NCBI GenBank assembly: GCA_014898415.1
Contig: RCTD01000003.1
Location: 2,852,001 to 2,916,000, forward strand
Reading direction: 5' to 3'
Length of the DNA stretch: 64,000 nucleotides
Source of the DNA: Stromatinia cepivora
Lineage: Eukaryota; Ascomycota; Leotiomycetes; Helotiales; Sclerotiniaceae
Below, one piece after another: positions 35,420 to 48,232 of the stretch. The notes under the pieces are model-generated. The model saw only the letters and a program-made list of their open reading frames with translations. It searched no databases and was not told the DNA's origin. Within the stretch, counting starts at the first letter, position 1, and each line of letters begins with the position of its first letter. Both the position numbers and the translations under genes were made by a program.

Positions 35420-35750
35420 AATCAATTAGATTGATCATTTTGATTGATTTGATCAATTTATTGGAAATTGATCAAATTGATTAAAATAATTGATCAAATT
35501 AATTAAGATAACGAATGAATTAATTAAATTGATCAAATCGTTGATTAATTGAGTAAATTAATATTGATTTGTATTTTCCTTAATCTAGAGAACCTTTGAA
35601 AGGAAAAAGTTTCAATAGAAAAAGGGAAGGGGTTGAATTATAATATAATGATAATAGATGGTTAATATAATCAATTCCGAAATCGATTAGGTTAATCGAT
35701 CAAATTGATCAAATCAACCAAATTGAACGAAATCGATAGGGGTAATGTTA
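35420..35750. repeat. TTGATCAAATTGAT-type short-period repeat in C1
   Basis: Dense irregular repetition of GATCAAATTGATT / TTGATCAAT words between the 3' LTR and the chromodomain. The same block occurs in C2 at 37435-37760, so it belongs to the element. It may encode a low-complexity Asn/Gln/Asp-rich Pol tail on the minus strand. Confidence 0.6.
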
Positions 35751-37053
35751 CATTTCGTTATTATTATATTCAAGCTTCCCTTTTGTATGATTTTTGAAAT
35801 AATTATAAATATAAGTTTTTTAAATATATTGCCTTTATATTATCTTAATAATGATAATTCATTTGTTATATAAAACTCGGATTATATGTATATATAATCA
35901 AATTCCTTCAAATTTATATAGGTTTTCGATCCTTTCATGATCATATATATATATATTATCATAAAATCATAATATTTAATTTGTTGAATTGAAGAATACT
36001 TTTCTTTTCTTTGATTTTATAGATAAATCGTTATTTATATAATTATAATTATCCTTTTTGCTTTTATAAAACTTTATTTAATCAAATAATCGATTAGGAG
36101 GATTAGGCAATATTGAATTGATCAAATGAAAATTGTACAAAAAGTATAATGATATTTTAAGATTGGAAATAGGATATTAAATAAAATCGGTATCATTATT
36201 AAATTACAAGATTCTGTATAATAAGGTTTTTCGTATTTTCTTTATTATTAAAACCTTTTTTATTTTTTATTCCGAATTATCAATTATATTAATAAATAAA
36301 AATGGTTCGAATATTTGATTAAGAAAAGGATCGTTGTATATCTTATATAATCGATTTAAAAAGAAAACAGAATAAATTTTTATTATAATCAGAAGTTCGA
36401 ATTTGAAAGAATTTCCAAATCGACTAATAATTTTGAACCTTCCTTGAATCAGGAAATTCAGTTTTTTGAATGATTTTTAGATAAAATAACTCTTTATATT
36501 AAATTATATATAATCTCTGATATCGAAATCAATCTTATATCGATAAACGTTTATAAATTTCGATATTTTGGTTTAAATATATAATAAACCTTCTTTCGTT
36601 TATACAAAAGCTAATCTATTATATTTTGTATATATACAAATATTATATATATTTATATTATTTATTAATATCTTCCTTCTATTTCTATATATATTTCGAT
36701 ATATACTTGTATAGGGTTTTGTAGAATATAAACCCTCCTAAAAAGTTATATAAAAGAATAAATTGTATATAATCCATTATAAATAAAAATTCTAATTAAT
36801 CGTTTTAATAATAACTAACAAACGATTTTAATTGTTATTGAAAGTACTGATTATAAATCTCAATTTGATTATCGATTTGAAGATAATAAACAATAGATAA
36901 TTTGAGATTGATTTCTAGGATTTAACTAAATTCCTTTCAAAACTGTAATATAAATTGAGAACCGTGATTTAATATTATAATATTAAAGAAATCATAATAT
37001 CGATATATATAATAAAAATATAATTATATTTGAGTTTAAGTATTAATTGATTT

Positions 37054-37335
37054 TGTGACGCACAAGAGCCGTAGTAGAGCTGAATAAACAGGGTCAATTA
37101 TGTTCCTTAGAATTTACAACTGAAGAATTATGACTTGTAAAGAGCAACTAGATATATATATACAAATACTCATTTATGAGTTGCAAAATTATACATATAT
37201 ATTATTAGGGTTACCATTTTATTATATTAAATGGTATAATTCGTAATATATATATACAGATAATCAGTTTATAAATTGATATAGGAAATAAAAAGTATTA
37301 TATAATTAACCTTCTATAATTCACGATTTATAATA
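37054..37335 (-). repeat. C2 3' LTR (282 bp)
   Basis: Begins TGTGACGCACAAGAGCCGTA and ends TATAATA (mutated CGTGACA). The outer half is G+C-retaining, the inner half heavily mutated. Confidence 0.92.
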
Positions 37336-37434
37336 TTACCCCCCTCTTCAGAAAAGTTCACCCTCGAACGTTTCACTCCTTTGTTCTATTGTTATTTCAT
37401 CGGAAACCAGATTTTATAAAAGTTTATAAGCTTT

Positions 37435-37760
37435 AAATCAATTAGATTGATCATTTTAGTTGATTTGATCAATTTACTGGAAATTAACCAAATTAACCAA
37501 AATTATCGATCAAATTAATCAAAATGACAAATGAATTAACCAAATCGATTAAATCGTTCATCAATTGATTAAATTAATATTGATTTATATTCTCCTTGAT
37601 TTAAGGAACTTCTGAAAGGAAAAAATTTCAATAGAAAAAAGAAAGAAATTGAATTATAGTATAATGATGATAGATGGTTAATATAATTAATTCCGAAATC
37701 GATCAAATTAATTGATCAAATTGATCAAATCAACCAAATTAAACAAAATCGATAGAAATA
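37435..37760. repeat. TTGATCAAATTGAT-type short-period repeat in C2
   Basis: Counterpart of the block at 35420-35750, with the same irregular GATCAAATTGA words and scattered transitions. Confidence 0.6.
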
Positions 37761-38099
37761 ATGTTATATTTCGTTTTTATTATATTCAAGCTTCCTTTTA
37801 TATGATTTTTGAAATAATTATAGGTATAAATTTTTTGAAATATATTGCCTTCATATTATCTTGGTGTTAATAGTTCGTCTATTGTATAAAGCTCGGACCA
37901 TATACATATACAATCAAATTCCCTCGAATTTGTATAAGTTTTCGATCCTTTTATAATCGTATATATACATATTATTATAAAATCATAATATCTAATCTAC
38001 TATATTGAAGAACACTTTTCTTTCCCTTGATTTCATAAATGAATTATTATCTATATGATTATAATTATCCTTTTTACTTTCATAAAGTTTTATTCAATC

Positions 38100-39304
38100 A
38101 ATTAATCGATTAGAAGGATTAGGCAACGTTGGATTGACCAGATGAAAATCGTACAGGAAATATAATGATGTTTTAAAATCGAAAGTAGGATATTAGATAA
38201 GATCGGTATCGTTATTAAACCATAAAACTCTATATAATAGGTTTTTCGTGTTTTCTTTATTACTAGAATCTTTTCCATTTCCCATTCCGAATCACCAATT
38301 ATATTAATAAACGGAAATGATTCGAATATTTGATTAGGAAAAGGATCGTTATATGCTTTATATAATCAATCTAAAGGGAAAACAGAATGAATTTTCATTA
38401 TAATCAGGAATTCGAATTTGAAAGAGCTTCTAGATCGACCAATAATCTTGAATCTTCCTTGAATTGGAAAGTCCAGTTTCTTAAATAATCTTTGAATAGA
38501 ATAATTCTTTATATTAAATTATAAATAATCTCTGATATCGAAATCGACCTTACACTGATAAGCATTTGTAGATTTCGATATCTTGGTTTGGGTATACAAT
38601 AAGCCTTCTTTCGTTTGTACGAAAACTAATCTATTATGTTCTGTATATATATAAGCATCATATATATTCATGATATCTGTTAACTTATTAACATCTTCCT
38701 TCCATTTCTATGTATATTTCGGTGTATATCTATATAAGGTTTTGTAAGGTATAAGTTTTCCTAAGGAATCGTATAAAAAAGTAAATTGTATATAATTCAT
38801 TATAGATAGGAATTCTGATTAATCGTTTTGATAATAGTTAATAAACAGTTTTAATCGTTATTGAAAGTATTGATTATAGATCTCAATTTGATTATCAATT
38901 TGGGGATAATAAATAATAGATAATTTGAAATCGATTCTTAGGATTTGATTGAATTCCTTTCAGAATTATAATATGAATTGAGGACTATGATCTGATATTA
39001 TAATATCAAGGGGACTATAATATCGATATATATAATAAAGATATAATTATACTTGAATTTAAGTATTGATTGATTTATGATAAGGTATAAAGATAACTTG
39101 CTTTATCAATCGATCAATAATGATTAAAATGTTATCATATCTGTATTTATTTTTATTAAAGCTGTAATAATTTATAATGATATATTGCCATACTCGATTA
39201 GGAATCAGAAATAGATACAATAAACTAGGGATACGATTATATAGAATAGAATTATATTTGTAGATATAACAATTGTATATATATCTGATTACAATATTAT
39301 ACAT
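38100..39304 (-). pseudogene. C2 integrase and chromodomain
   Basis: Open frame 39304-39059 gives RVWQYIIINYYSFNKNKYRY then DNILIIIDRLIKQVIFIPYH, the first catalytic Asp region of gypsy integrase. Below it, on the same strand, come SDHSPQF (second Asp), EFNQIL and YYPQIDNQIEIYNQY (third catalytic Glu region) near 38.8-39.0 kb. Near 38.1-38.3 kb follow GDSEWEMEKILVIKKTR and, after a frame change, LLYRVLWFNNDTDLI, a chromodomain (E.E.E.IL..R..... Y.V.W......TW.P). Chromodomains steer integration to marked heterochromatin, which fits an element landing in such an isochore. Stops and shifts make it inactive. Confidence 0.87.
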
Positions 39305-39599
39305 TCTGAATCAATAATATTATTGAAATAATAAAAGATAGATTTTATTTATATCAAAATAAACAATGGAAACGGAATTATAGATTTCATAAATCAGATA
39401 AATTCAAAGGTTGTTGATGTTGGGTACCATCAAATAATTATTGTAAAGCAAAAGATCATTTTGAAATAATATATATTTATAATTTTGAATAACTTATATT
39501 CTGAATACTAATAAACTATCTATAATTTTATTTGCTTCGATAATATAATTAACTAAATCAAATCGAAGAGCGATTTCATTCAAATCGATATTAATAATC

Positions 39600-40450
39600 G
39601 CTGTTTCGTTTGGGTAATACTTTTGTAAAGCTTTTCTTATGATTTCGGTATCAATTTGATTGTTTTTAATAAGCTATTGGAGGCGATTCTTTTTCTTGAT
39701 ATAATTCTGAAAATCCAATTCATCGATCTGATAGATTAAGATATCGACAAAAAGGTTATCTTTTTTAGAGCGATATATAATAATGAAGTTATAATCGATT
39801 AGAATTTCTATTTAGCGAATTTATCAGATATTGAAAGTTTTGATAATCATAAAATATTCGAAGACCTTATAATCAATATAAACCTTGATTTTATATAATG
39901 AACCAGCGAATTCTATTCTCTAATGATTAAAAGATCGAATAATTGATAGTATTTCTTTATTATGAATTTCATAATTCAATTTAGTAACAATTATAATCTT
40001 GAAGAAATAAACTATAGAAAATCAATTTTCATTATATTATTGTAATAATATATTAACAATTATTCTATCGGATATATTTGTTTTAAATATATAGAGGAAT
40101 CGATGATTATAATATTATAAAAATGAAATAGAGATAAGTTTTTTCTTTAAGATATTGAATACATTTTGATATATTTTATTGAATACAAATTTAATATTTG
40201 TTTTAATAAGTTTATTAAAAGATTTTACTATTATATTATAGTTTTTAATGAACTATTAATAAAAATTATTAAAACCATGGAATAATTAGATCCCTTTTAT
40301 TATTATCAAAAAGGTTCAATTTTTAATTATTTTAATCTTTTTAGGGTTTACTTTTACTTTTTTAGTAAAGATAATAAAGCCCAAATATTTGATGTATATA
40401 ATATTGAATTTATATTTCTTGAGATCTATTTGTAGGCCAGCAATTTTTAA
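39600..40450 (-). pseudogene. C2 RNase H and connection to integrase
   Basis: Minus strand between the RT frame and integrase. Translation gives short collinear pieces of gypsy RNase H. The segment around 39.48-39.6 kb matches the C1 open frame 44600-44403 (FRFDLINCIIEANKIIDSLL), the usual link between RNase H and the integrase zinc finger. Confidence 0.65.
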
Positions 40451-40699
40451 TCATTCAAGAATTAGTTTTATATAAATTTGATACTCTTTTTCGTTCTCAG
40501 AATAAGTTAGAATATTATCGAAATATATTATATAAAAGATATCTAAATAATCGAATAGAATATTATTCATATAATACTAATAAATTATAAAATTATTTGT
40601 TAATTCGAATAATACAATCTTGTATTTATATAATCTGTATCGGATTCGAAAGATAGTATACTCTTTTGAAATAGGATCTATTTTTATATAATAAAAAAC

Positions 40700-40942
40700 T
40701 TAACGAATATCGAATTTGATAAAGATCTTAGCATCGGAAAGCTGAAAAAGCGTTTTATTAATCAAAAAGAGAAAATACTGATCTTTATATATTAAGGAAT
40801 TCAATAATCTGAAATCTATATAGAATCTCAAACTATCATTGAGTTTTTTAACGAATAGAATGAATATAATATAAAAGACTTGATTAAATTCAATAAAACC
40901 TTTATTAAGATTATCCATAATATATTCTTTAATAATTTCCAA
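40700..40942 (-). pseudogene. C2 reverse transcriptase core
   Basis: An 80-codon open stretch reading IKEYIMDNLNKGFIEFNQ then ILFVKKLNDSLRFYIDFRLL, LIYKDQYFLFLINKTLFQLS and KIFIKFDIR. This is the start of gypsy RT (GFI..S.....P..FVKK.DGSLR.C.DYR.LN......YP.P.I......L.....F.KLD.R), including the first catalytic Asp in FDIR. The next part (with the YxDD box) lies lower and is eroded. The minus frame 40828-41091 is an overlapping shadow. The C1 counterpart is 45941-45699. Confidence 0.9.
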
Positions 40943-41773
40943 TTATTCCAAAGATATCTTGTAAAACGGACTATAATACAAAACTTATTCTTCTTCATCT
41001 TCCAATATAATTTTGTAATTATAAAATCGATTAAAAAGCAAAATATTTGATTCATACTTGAAAAAAGCTCGATAATATTATCGATATTCAAATGGTATTT
41101 TAGATTCTGAATCGATTTCGATTAATACTCAATCGAGTTTCTTTCAAACTTTTATATTCTTGAATTTGATTAAAACAATTAGTACTCTTTCTTTTATATA
41201 TCATTTGTTTTATCAGAAATCTATTATATCATCGAATTCTTTTAGAATAATAATAAAAAATTCAATTTGTTCATCTCTTTTACATTTTAATTGAAATTTA
41301 TCGGATTTGAATATATATAAATCAAGGACTTCGAGCGATATACAAAGAAGGTATTTGTAAATCTACAATAATAATATAATTAGTTAAAAAGGAGATGAAT
41401 TAAATTTGAAAGGAATTAGGATTTCTTCCTTTTCAATAAAAATCTATATTGTATTCATATTTGAAAATTCTTATTGTATATACCCAATTGCAATTGATCT
41501 GCTTAATTATGAATCTCTGTGATTCCAATATTCTTCAAATTGATCATTTTATCGATCAGTATTTTGTTGAATTAATCGATCGATCTTTCATTTACAAAAA
41601 GATAATTGAATAATAAGGAAATTATTCGAATAGAAAATGATATAGAATCTCTCTTTAGATTATTCAAAATATCAATTAAAGTAATCGAATTTCATTCGAG
41701 TTTTTAATAATCAAAGTCTATCTAAAATAATATTATAATTCCCTAATTCAATAATAAAGAAAGGAATAAAAAA

Positions 41774-42130
41774 TTATTCATAATTATCGATTATTAAATT
41801 AAGGAATATGAAATAGATAATAATATAGCCTTGTATATCATTATATTCTTTAACTTCAATTGAAATTTTAAATAATATAATTCTTGATTTAAATATAAGA
41901 AATAAATAAGTAAGGAGTATAATATTAATAAAAGCGAATCCATTTGCTTTAGAATTAATAAATATTTTTGATCGATAAATGTAATCATTTTTTGAAAGGT
42001 TGTAAGGAAGGGTAAATACTTTTTCTTTTATAAATTTGGTTAGATCAAGAAATCTTATATTTTGTATAACGTTTAAAATAGAAACAGAATCTAAATATTT
42101 GATTTTAAATACTTTTTTTCTTCTAAACAA
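41774..42130 (-). pseudogene. C2 retroviral-type aspartic protease
   Basis: A 118-codon open stretch with YRSKIFINSKANGFAFINII, matching the gypsy protease active-site segment (ALIDSGANGFAFID...). D-S-G has become N-S-K, consistent with G-to-A changes, so it would be inactive. After it come LILFKISIEVKEYN and II..YFIFLNLI, as in the protease flap and core. Upstream (42.2-43.75 kb) is the Gag region. The minus frame 41794-41988 is an overlapping shadow. Confidence 0.8.
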
Positions 42131-43788
42131 ATATTCTATATAATTTTAATTATAATTTCTAGATTGAAATCTTCTTTGATATCCCAATATTCTTTGAATT
42201 CTTCTGTTTCTTTTTGTATTGTTTCGATTTCATTGAGATTATCGATACAAGGTATCAATATATATACTACTTTAGAAAAGGGAAAGAACAATGAACATTT
42301 GAAGTTCGAATAGTTATTAGATACAATAGAATCGATATATCCAGGAAAGATATTTCAGAATAGAAATAGTTTCGGGAATATAGAAATTCCAAAATTGAAA
42401 TTATTAAAGTTTCGAAAGAGTTACAAAGGATTTATAATAATTATTAATTTATGAATAACTACAAAGGTTTTTCGATTAATATAATATCGATTTTGTTTTT
42501 ATAATGAAATTTCGTTTTGATCTATTTTAATAAATATATTTACAAATTCTTTTATAATCTTACAATCCTTAATGGATATTGTTACCATTTATAAAAGAAA
42601 ATCGGAAATCTTATCATCGATAATTTCTATTTAGATAGCAAATAATCTGAACTTCCTATACCATTCTAGAAAGTTGCTATATTAAGTTGTATTAGATATA
42701 ACCCATATCTTATATTGAAAACAAATATCATCAATTTCGACCGGATTCCAATAAATCGCTATAAACTATTCGACTAATTCGAATACCATGAATTGGGGTA
42801 TTCATACATAAAAAATATGACAATATACTTATACTTCCGATTCAATTTGATCGATTATATATATACAACATTGTATTTCATTCTTAAGTGATATAGTATA
42901 CAATTCGAATTGTTCTATAACTAATAATTACTACAAATTAGTTTTAGATTCAATACTATTGTTAAGTTTAATAGTAAAATTTGTGGGTTTTGATATATAT
43001 ATATCTTGCTGCAAATTGTGATTAACACAGAAATACAATCTTGACCAATTAGATCGGTTTTTTGAATAAAGGGATCCCTAATTATTAAATGGATTATTAT
43101 TTCCTGAAAAGAAAAGAGATTTATCAAAAAGCCCTAGATGATCAGATTATCTAATCAAAGTTTTTTTTCTTTGATTTTGGGATCTTCGGATTTGTTTAAA
43201 TAAAGATTCTTAAATTTTGATTGAAGAAATAAAGGGAATCTCAGGTACTACTATTGATTTGAATACTTATATAAATATCATTTGAGATTTAAAAGGAAAT
43301 TGTATTATTATAAAGTTTATTATCATCATAACTTTCAATTATCGATTCTCCTCTTTCAAATTTATAATCATTATATAAAGATCTTATAATTGTAATAATA
43401 ATTCGAAAGAAATAATTGAACCATTAAAAGTATCAATTTCATATATTAGAATCTTCTCTTTACCAATCTTCTTTCTTTCAATAATAATATTATCCAATTC
43501 TATATTTATATTTTCTTTAAAGAATTGTTGAAATAATTAAGGAGAAGAAAAGAGTTCCTCAAAATATACTTTCAAAGATTCGAAACATATAAAAAAAAGA
43601 ATTCGTTACATTATAAAAATGATAATATACTTTTAAAAGTATTTATATCTTTATCGATTAGATCAGAATAGATTTTCTTTCTCTAAATATAATATTTATA
43701 AAAATTTACCTAAAAAAGTATTATTAAAATGAAATATTATTTAAAAGACCACCAAATAATCGAACACTTATAAATAAATTGTAAATAA
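42131..43788 (-). pseudogene. C2 Gag region, degraded
   Basis: Minus strand between the 5' LTR and the protease. Gag is expected by position. Translation yields Lys/Ile/Asn-rich pieces and no intact capsid or zinc-knuckle motif. The frame 43127-42921 is short and unrecognised. The homologous C1 material is split at 47764/55276 by D1. Confidence 0.5.
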
Positions 43789-44070
43789 TATAACATACAA
43801 AAATCATAATAAAACTGAATAAATAAAATCAATTATATTTTTTAGAATCTATAATTGAAGAATTGTAGCTCGTGAAAAGCAATTAGATATATATATATAA
43901 ATATTTATTTGTGGACTGCAGGATTATATATATACATTATTAAGGTTACCATTTTACTATATTAAATTGTATGATTCGTAACGCATATATACGGATGATC
44001 AGCTCATAAATTGATATGGGAGATAAGAGGTATCATGTGGTTAGCCTCCTATGGTTCACGATTCGTGACA
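43789..44070 (-). repeat. C2 5' LTR (282 bp)
   Basis: Begins TATAACATACAAAAATCATA (mutated TGTGACGC...) and ends GATTCGTGACA. The outer half is well preserved (ATGTGGTTAGCCTCCTATGG) and the inner half is mutated, the mirror image of the other LTR. Confidence 0.92.
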
Positions 44071-47000
44071 GATTTATAACAAAATATAAAGATAATTTGT
44101 TTTATCAATCAATTAATAATAATTAAAATATTGTAATATTTGTATTTATCTTTATTAAAGTTATAATAATCCATAATAATATATTACTATATTCGATTAG
44201 AAATCAAAAATGAATACAACAAACCAGAGATATGATTATATAAAACAGAATTACATTTGTAAATATAACAATTATATATATATCTAATTATAATATTATA
44301 TATTCTAAATTAATAATATTATTGAAATAATAAAAAATAGATTTTATTTATACCAGAATAAATAATAGAAATAGAATCATAAACTTCATAAATCAAATAA
44401 ATTCAAAGACTATCAATATTAAGCATTATTAAGTAATTATTATAAAATAAAAAATCATTTTGAAATAATATATATTTATAATTTTGAATAGTTTGTATTC
44501 TAAATATTAACAAACTATCTATAATTTTATTTGCTTCAATAATACAATTAATTAAATCAAATCGAAAAACGATTTCATTCAAATCGATATTAATAATCAC
44601 TATTTCGTTTGAATAATATTTTTATAAAACTTTTTTTATAATTTTGATATCAATTTAATTATCTTTAATAAATTATTAAAAACAATTCTTCTTTTTAATA
44701 TAATTTTAAAAATTCAATTTGTCAATTTGATAGATTAAAGTATTAATAAAGAGATTATCTTTTCCAGAATGATATATAATAATAAAATTATAATCGATCA
44801 ATATTTCTATTTAACAAGTTTGTTAAGTATTGAAAATTTTAATAATTATAAAATATTCGAAAACTTTATAATCGATATAAACCTTGATTTTATATAATAA
44901 ACCAATGAGTTCCGTTTTTCAATGATTAAAAGATTAAATGATTGATAATATTTCTTTATCATAAACTTTATAATTCAATTCAATAATAATCATAATTTTG
45001 AAGAAATAAATTATAAATAATTAATCTTCGCTATATTATTATAATAATATATTAATAATTATTTTATCGAATATATTTATTTCAAGTATACAAAGAAATC
45101 AGTGATTATAGTATTATAGAAACAGGATAGAGATAAGTTTTTTCTTCAAGATATTGAATATATTTTGGTATACTTTGTCGAATATAAATTTAATATTTAC
45201 TTTAATAAATTTGTTAAAAGGTTTCATTATTATATTATAATCTTTAATAAATTATTAATAAAAATTACAAAAACTAAAAAATAATTGAATCTTTTTTATT
45301 GTTATCAAAAAGATTTAATTTTTAATTATCTCAATCTTTTCAAAATTTATTTTTATTTCTTTAATAAAAATAATAAAACTTAAATATTTGATATATATAA
45401 TATTAAATTCATATTTTTTAAGATTTGTTTATAAATCAATGATTTCTAATCATTCGAGAATTAATTTAATATAAATTTAATACTTTTCTTTGTTTTCGAA
45501 ATAGATTAGAATATTATCAAAATATATTATACAAAAGATATTTAGATAATCGAATAGAATATTATTTATATAATATTGATAGATTACAAGATTATTTGTT
45601 AATCCGAATAATACAATCTTATATTTATATAATTTATATTGAATTCGAAAAATAATATATTCTTTCGAAATAGAATTTATTTTTATATAATAGAAAGTTT
45701 AACGAATATCGAGTTTAATAAAAACTTTGATATTGAAAAGTCGAGAAAATATTTTATCGATTAAAGGGAAAGGATATTGATTTTTATATATCAAAGAATT
45801 CAATAATCTGAAATCTATATAGAACTTTAAACTACTATTGGGTTTCTTGATAAATAAAATAAATATAATATAAAAGACTTGATTAGATTCAATAAAACCT
45901 TTATTAAAAGTATTTATAATATATTCTTTAATGATTTCCAATTGTTTCAGGGATATTTTATAAAGCAGATTATAATATAAAACTTTTTCTTCTTTGTTTT
46001 TTAATATAATTTTATAATTATAAAATCAATTAAAAAATAAGATATTTGATTTATATTTAGAAAAAGTTTGATAATATTATCGATATTCAAATGATATTTC
46101 AGATTCTGACTCGATTTCGATCAATATTTGATCGAATTTCTTTCGAACTTTTGTATTCTTGAATTCAATCAAAGTAATCAATATTTTTTCTTTTATATAT
46201 CATTTGTTTTATCAGAAATTTATTATATTATTGAATTCTTTCGAGATAATAATAAAGAGTTTAGTTTGTTTATCTCTTTTGTGTTCTGGTTAGAATTTGT
46301 TGAGCTTAAGTATATGTGAATCAAGGATTTCAAATGATATATAAAAAAAGTATTTATAGATTTATAATAATAATATAATTAATTAAAAAGGAAATGAATT
46401 GAATTTGAAAGGAATTAGGGTTTCTTTTTTTTCAATAAGAATCTATATTATATTTATATTTGAAGATTCTTATTATATATTATCAATTGCAATTGATCTA
46501 TTTAATTATAAATCTTTTCGATTTTAATATTCTTTGAATTGGTTATTTCGTCGATCGATATTTTATTGAATTAATTGATCGATTTTCTGTTTGCAAAGGG
46601 ATAATTGAATAATAAAGAAATTATTTGAATAAAAGATGATATAGGATCTCTTTTTAGGCTATTTAAGATATTGATTAAATAATCAAATTTCGTTTGAATT
46701 TTTGATAATCAAAGTCTATCTAAAATAATATTATAATTCTTTAATTTAATAATAAGAAAAAGAACAAAAAATTATTCATAATTATCAACTATTAAATTAA
46801 GGAACATGAAATAAATAATAATATAACCTTATACATTATTATACCTTCTAACTTCAATTAAAGCTTTAAATAATATAACTTTTAATTTAAATATAAAAAA
46901 TAAATAAATAAAGAATATAATATTGATAAAATTGAATTCGTTTGTTCTGGAATTAATGAATATTTTTGATTAATAAATAGAATCATTCTTCGAAAAATTG

Positions 47001-47764
47001 CAGAAAAGAATAAATACTTCTATTTTTATAAGTTTTATTAAATCAAGAAATTTTATATCCTATATAATATTTAAAATGGAAATAGAATCTAAATACTTAA
47101 TTTTAAATACTTTTCTTTTTTTAAATAAATATTCTATATAATTTCAATTATAGTTTCTAAACTGAAATCTTCTTTAGCATTTCGATATTCTTTTAATTCT
47201 TTTGTTTCTTTTTATACTATCTCGATTTCATTGAAATTATTGATACAAAATATCGATATATATACTATCCCAGAAAAAGAAGAAGATAATAAACGTTTGA
47301 AATTCGAATAGTTATTGAATACAATAGAGTCTATATATCTAGAAAAGATATTCCAGAATAGAAACGATTTCGGAAATATAAAAATTCTAAAATTGGAATT
47401 ATTAGAATTTCAAAAGAATTATAAAGAATTTATAATAATTATCGATTTACAAATAATTACAAAAATATCTTATCCAATATAATACCGATTTCGTTTTCAT
47501 AATGAAACTTCATTTTAATTTACTTTAATAAATATGTTCACAAATTCTTCTATAATCTTATAATCCTTAATAAATATTATTATTATTCGCAAAAGAAAAT
47601 CGAAAATCTTCCATTCGAAATCCCTAAATAGAATTTTATTATTGATAATCTTTATTTGAATAATAAATAATCTAAACTTCTTATATCATTTTAGAAAATT
47701 ATTATATCGAATTATATTAAATATAATCTATATCTTATATTAAAAACGAATATTATCGATTTCA
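44071..47764 (-). mobile_element. C1, segment 2: Ty3/gypsy pol and start of gag
   Basis: Continues C1 to the right of C2 (GATTT repeated at 44071-44075). It is collinear with C2 39072-42737: integrase N-terminal part, RNase H/connection frame 44600-44403, RT frame 45941-45699 (KGFIESNQVFYIIFILFIKK; RFYIDFRLLN-like; FIKLDIR), the protease region at about 46.8-47.15 kb, then gag. More A+T-rich and more stop-ridden than C2, as expected of the older host element. It ends at the D1 target duplication TTTCA (47760-47764). The plus frame 46128-46319 is a shadow. Confidence 0.88.
45699..45941 (-). pseudogene. C1 reverse transcriptase core
   Basis: An 80-codon open stretch aligning end to end with the C2 RT frame (40942-40700): KGFIESNQ, ILFIKKPNSSLKFYIDFRLL, YKNQYPFPLIDKIFSRL, KVFIKLDIR. 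It keeps YPFPLI and KLD, which C2 has lost (FLFLI, KFD). The two copies therefore carry independent mutations from a common functional source. Confidence 0.9.
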
Positions 47765-48055
47765 TATCAAAGTCACAAATGGCAAAGAATCAATTAGTCC
47801 TAAAACAGCTATAAAACTTTTCATTATTCTTTTCTAACTAAAAGAACCTTTTTCTTTTAAATCCAATAAAGAACGATATTGAAATAATAACAAATCATCG
47901 ATTATATATTAAAGTTTAATAAATGTAGAGATTTTATAGAGTTTTCTAATTAATCGATAATAGATCATCGATTATATATTTACCTTTAATAATGAAATCA
48001 TTTCCTTATAAAAATTCCTAACTTTATTAGTAATATCCTTTTAACAATTATAATA
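47765..48055 (-). repeat. D1 3' LTR (291 bp)
   Basis: Begins TATCAAAGTCACAAATGGCA and ends AATTATAATA (mutated CAACCGTAACA). It pairs with 54985-55275. Confidence 0.9.
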
Positions 48056-48183
48056 AAGCCTTCCCTTCAAAACTTTGCTCCCAAGAAATCAATGAATTGT
48101 TGATCTATTTGTAATTACAGGAAGCTATCGATCAATAAAGCGGTTACAATGTATAATGATTTTTGTATAACAAATAAAGAAAT

Positions 48184-48232
48184 AAATAACAATAATAACA
48201 ATAACAATAATAACAATAACAAAAATATATAT
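48184..48232. repeat. AAC/AAT microsatellite
   Basis: Run of AATAATAACAATAACAATAA-type units, just inside the D1 3' LTR. Confidence 0.85.

Larger units (their letters stand above)
35031..37053 (-). mobile_element. C1, segment 1: 3' LTR and 3' part of Ty3/gypsy chromovirus pol
   Basis: Begins with an LTR (35031-35318), followed by sequence collinear with 37336-39071 of C2, that is the 3' region, chromodomain end and the C-terminal half of integrase on the minus strand. It stops inside integrase at 37053, where C2 enters. The same element resumes at 44071, and again at 55276 after D1. Target duplication GATTT at 37049-37053. Confidence 0.88.
37054..44070 (-). mobile_element. C2: full-length Ty3/gypsy chromovirus, 7.02 kb, nested in C1
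   Basis: Bounded by 282-bp LTRs (37054-37335 and 43789-44070) and the target duplication GATTT (37049-37053 and 44071-44075). Minus-strand order Gag, protease (42.1-41.8 kb), RT (40.9-40.7), RNase H (about 40.4-39.6), integrase (39.3-38.5), chromodomain (about 38.3-38.1), then the 3' LTR: gypsy order with a C-terminal chromodomain. It inserted into the integrase region of C1, a member of its own family. Confidence 0.92.

Noticed and set aside
35031..39071. Apparent ~2-kb tandem duplication
   Set aside because: The two units are explained by C2 inserting into C1 of the same family: the LTR plus 3' end of C1 is followed by the LTR plus 3' end of C2, with the GATTT duplication proving insertion, not tandem copying.
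46128..46319. Plus-strand frame in C1
   Set aside because: Lies opposite gypsy pol and has no counterpart in C2 kept open; a shadow.
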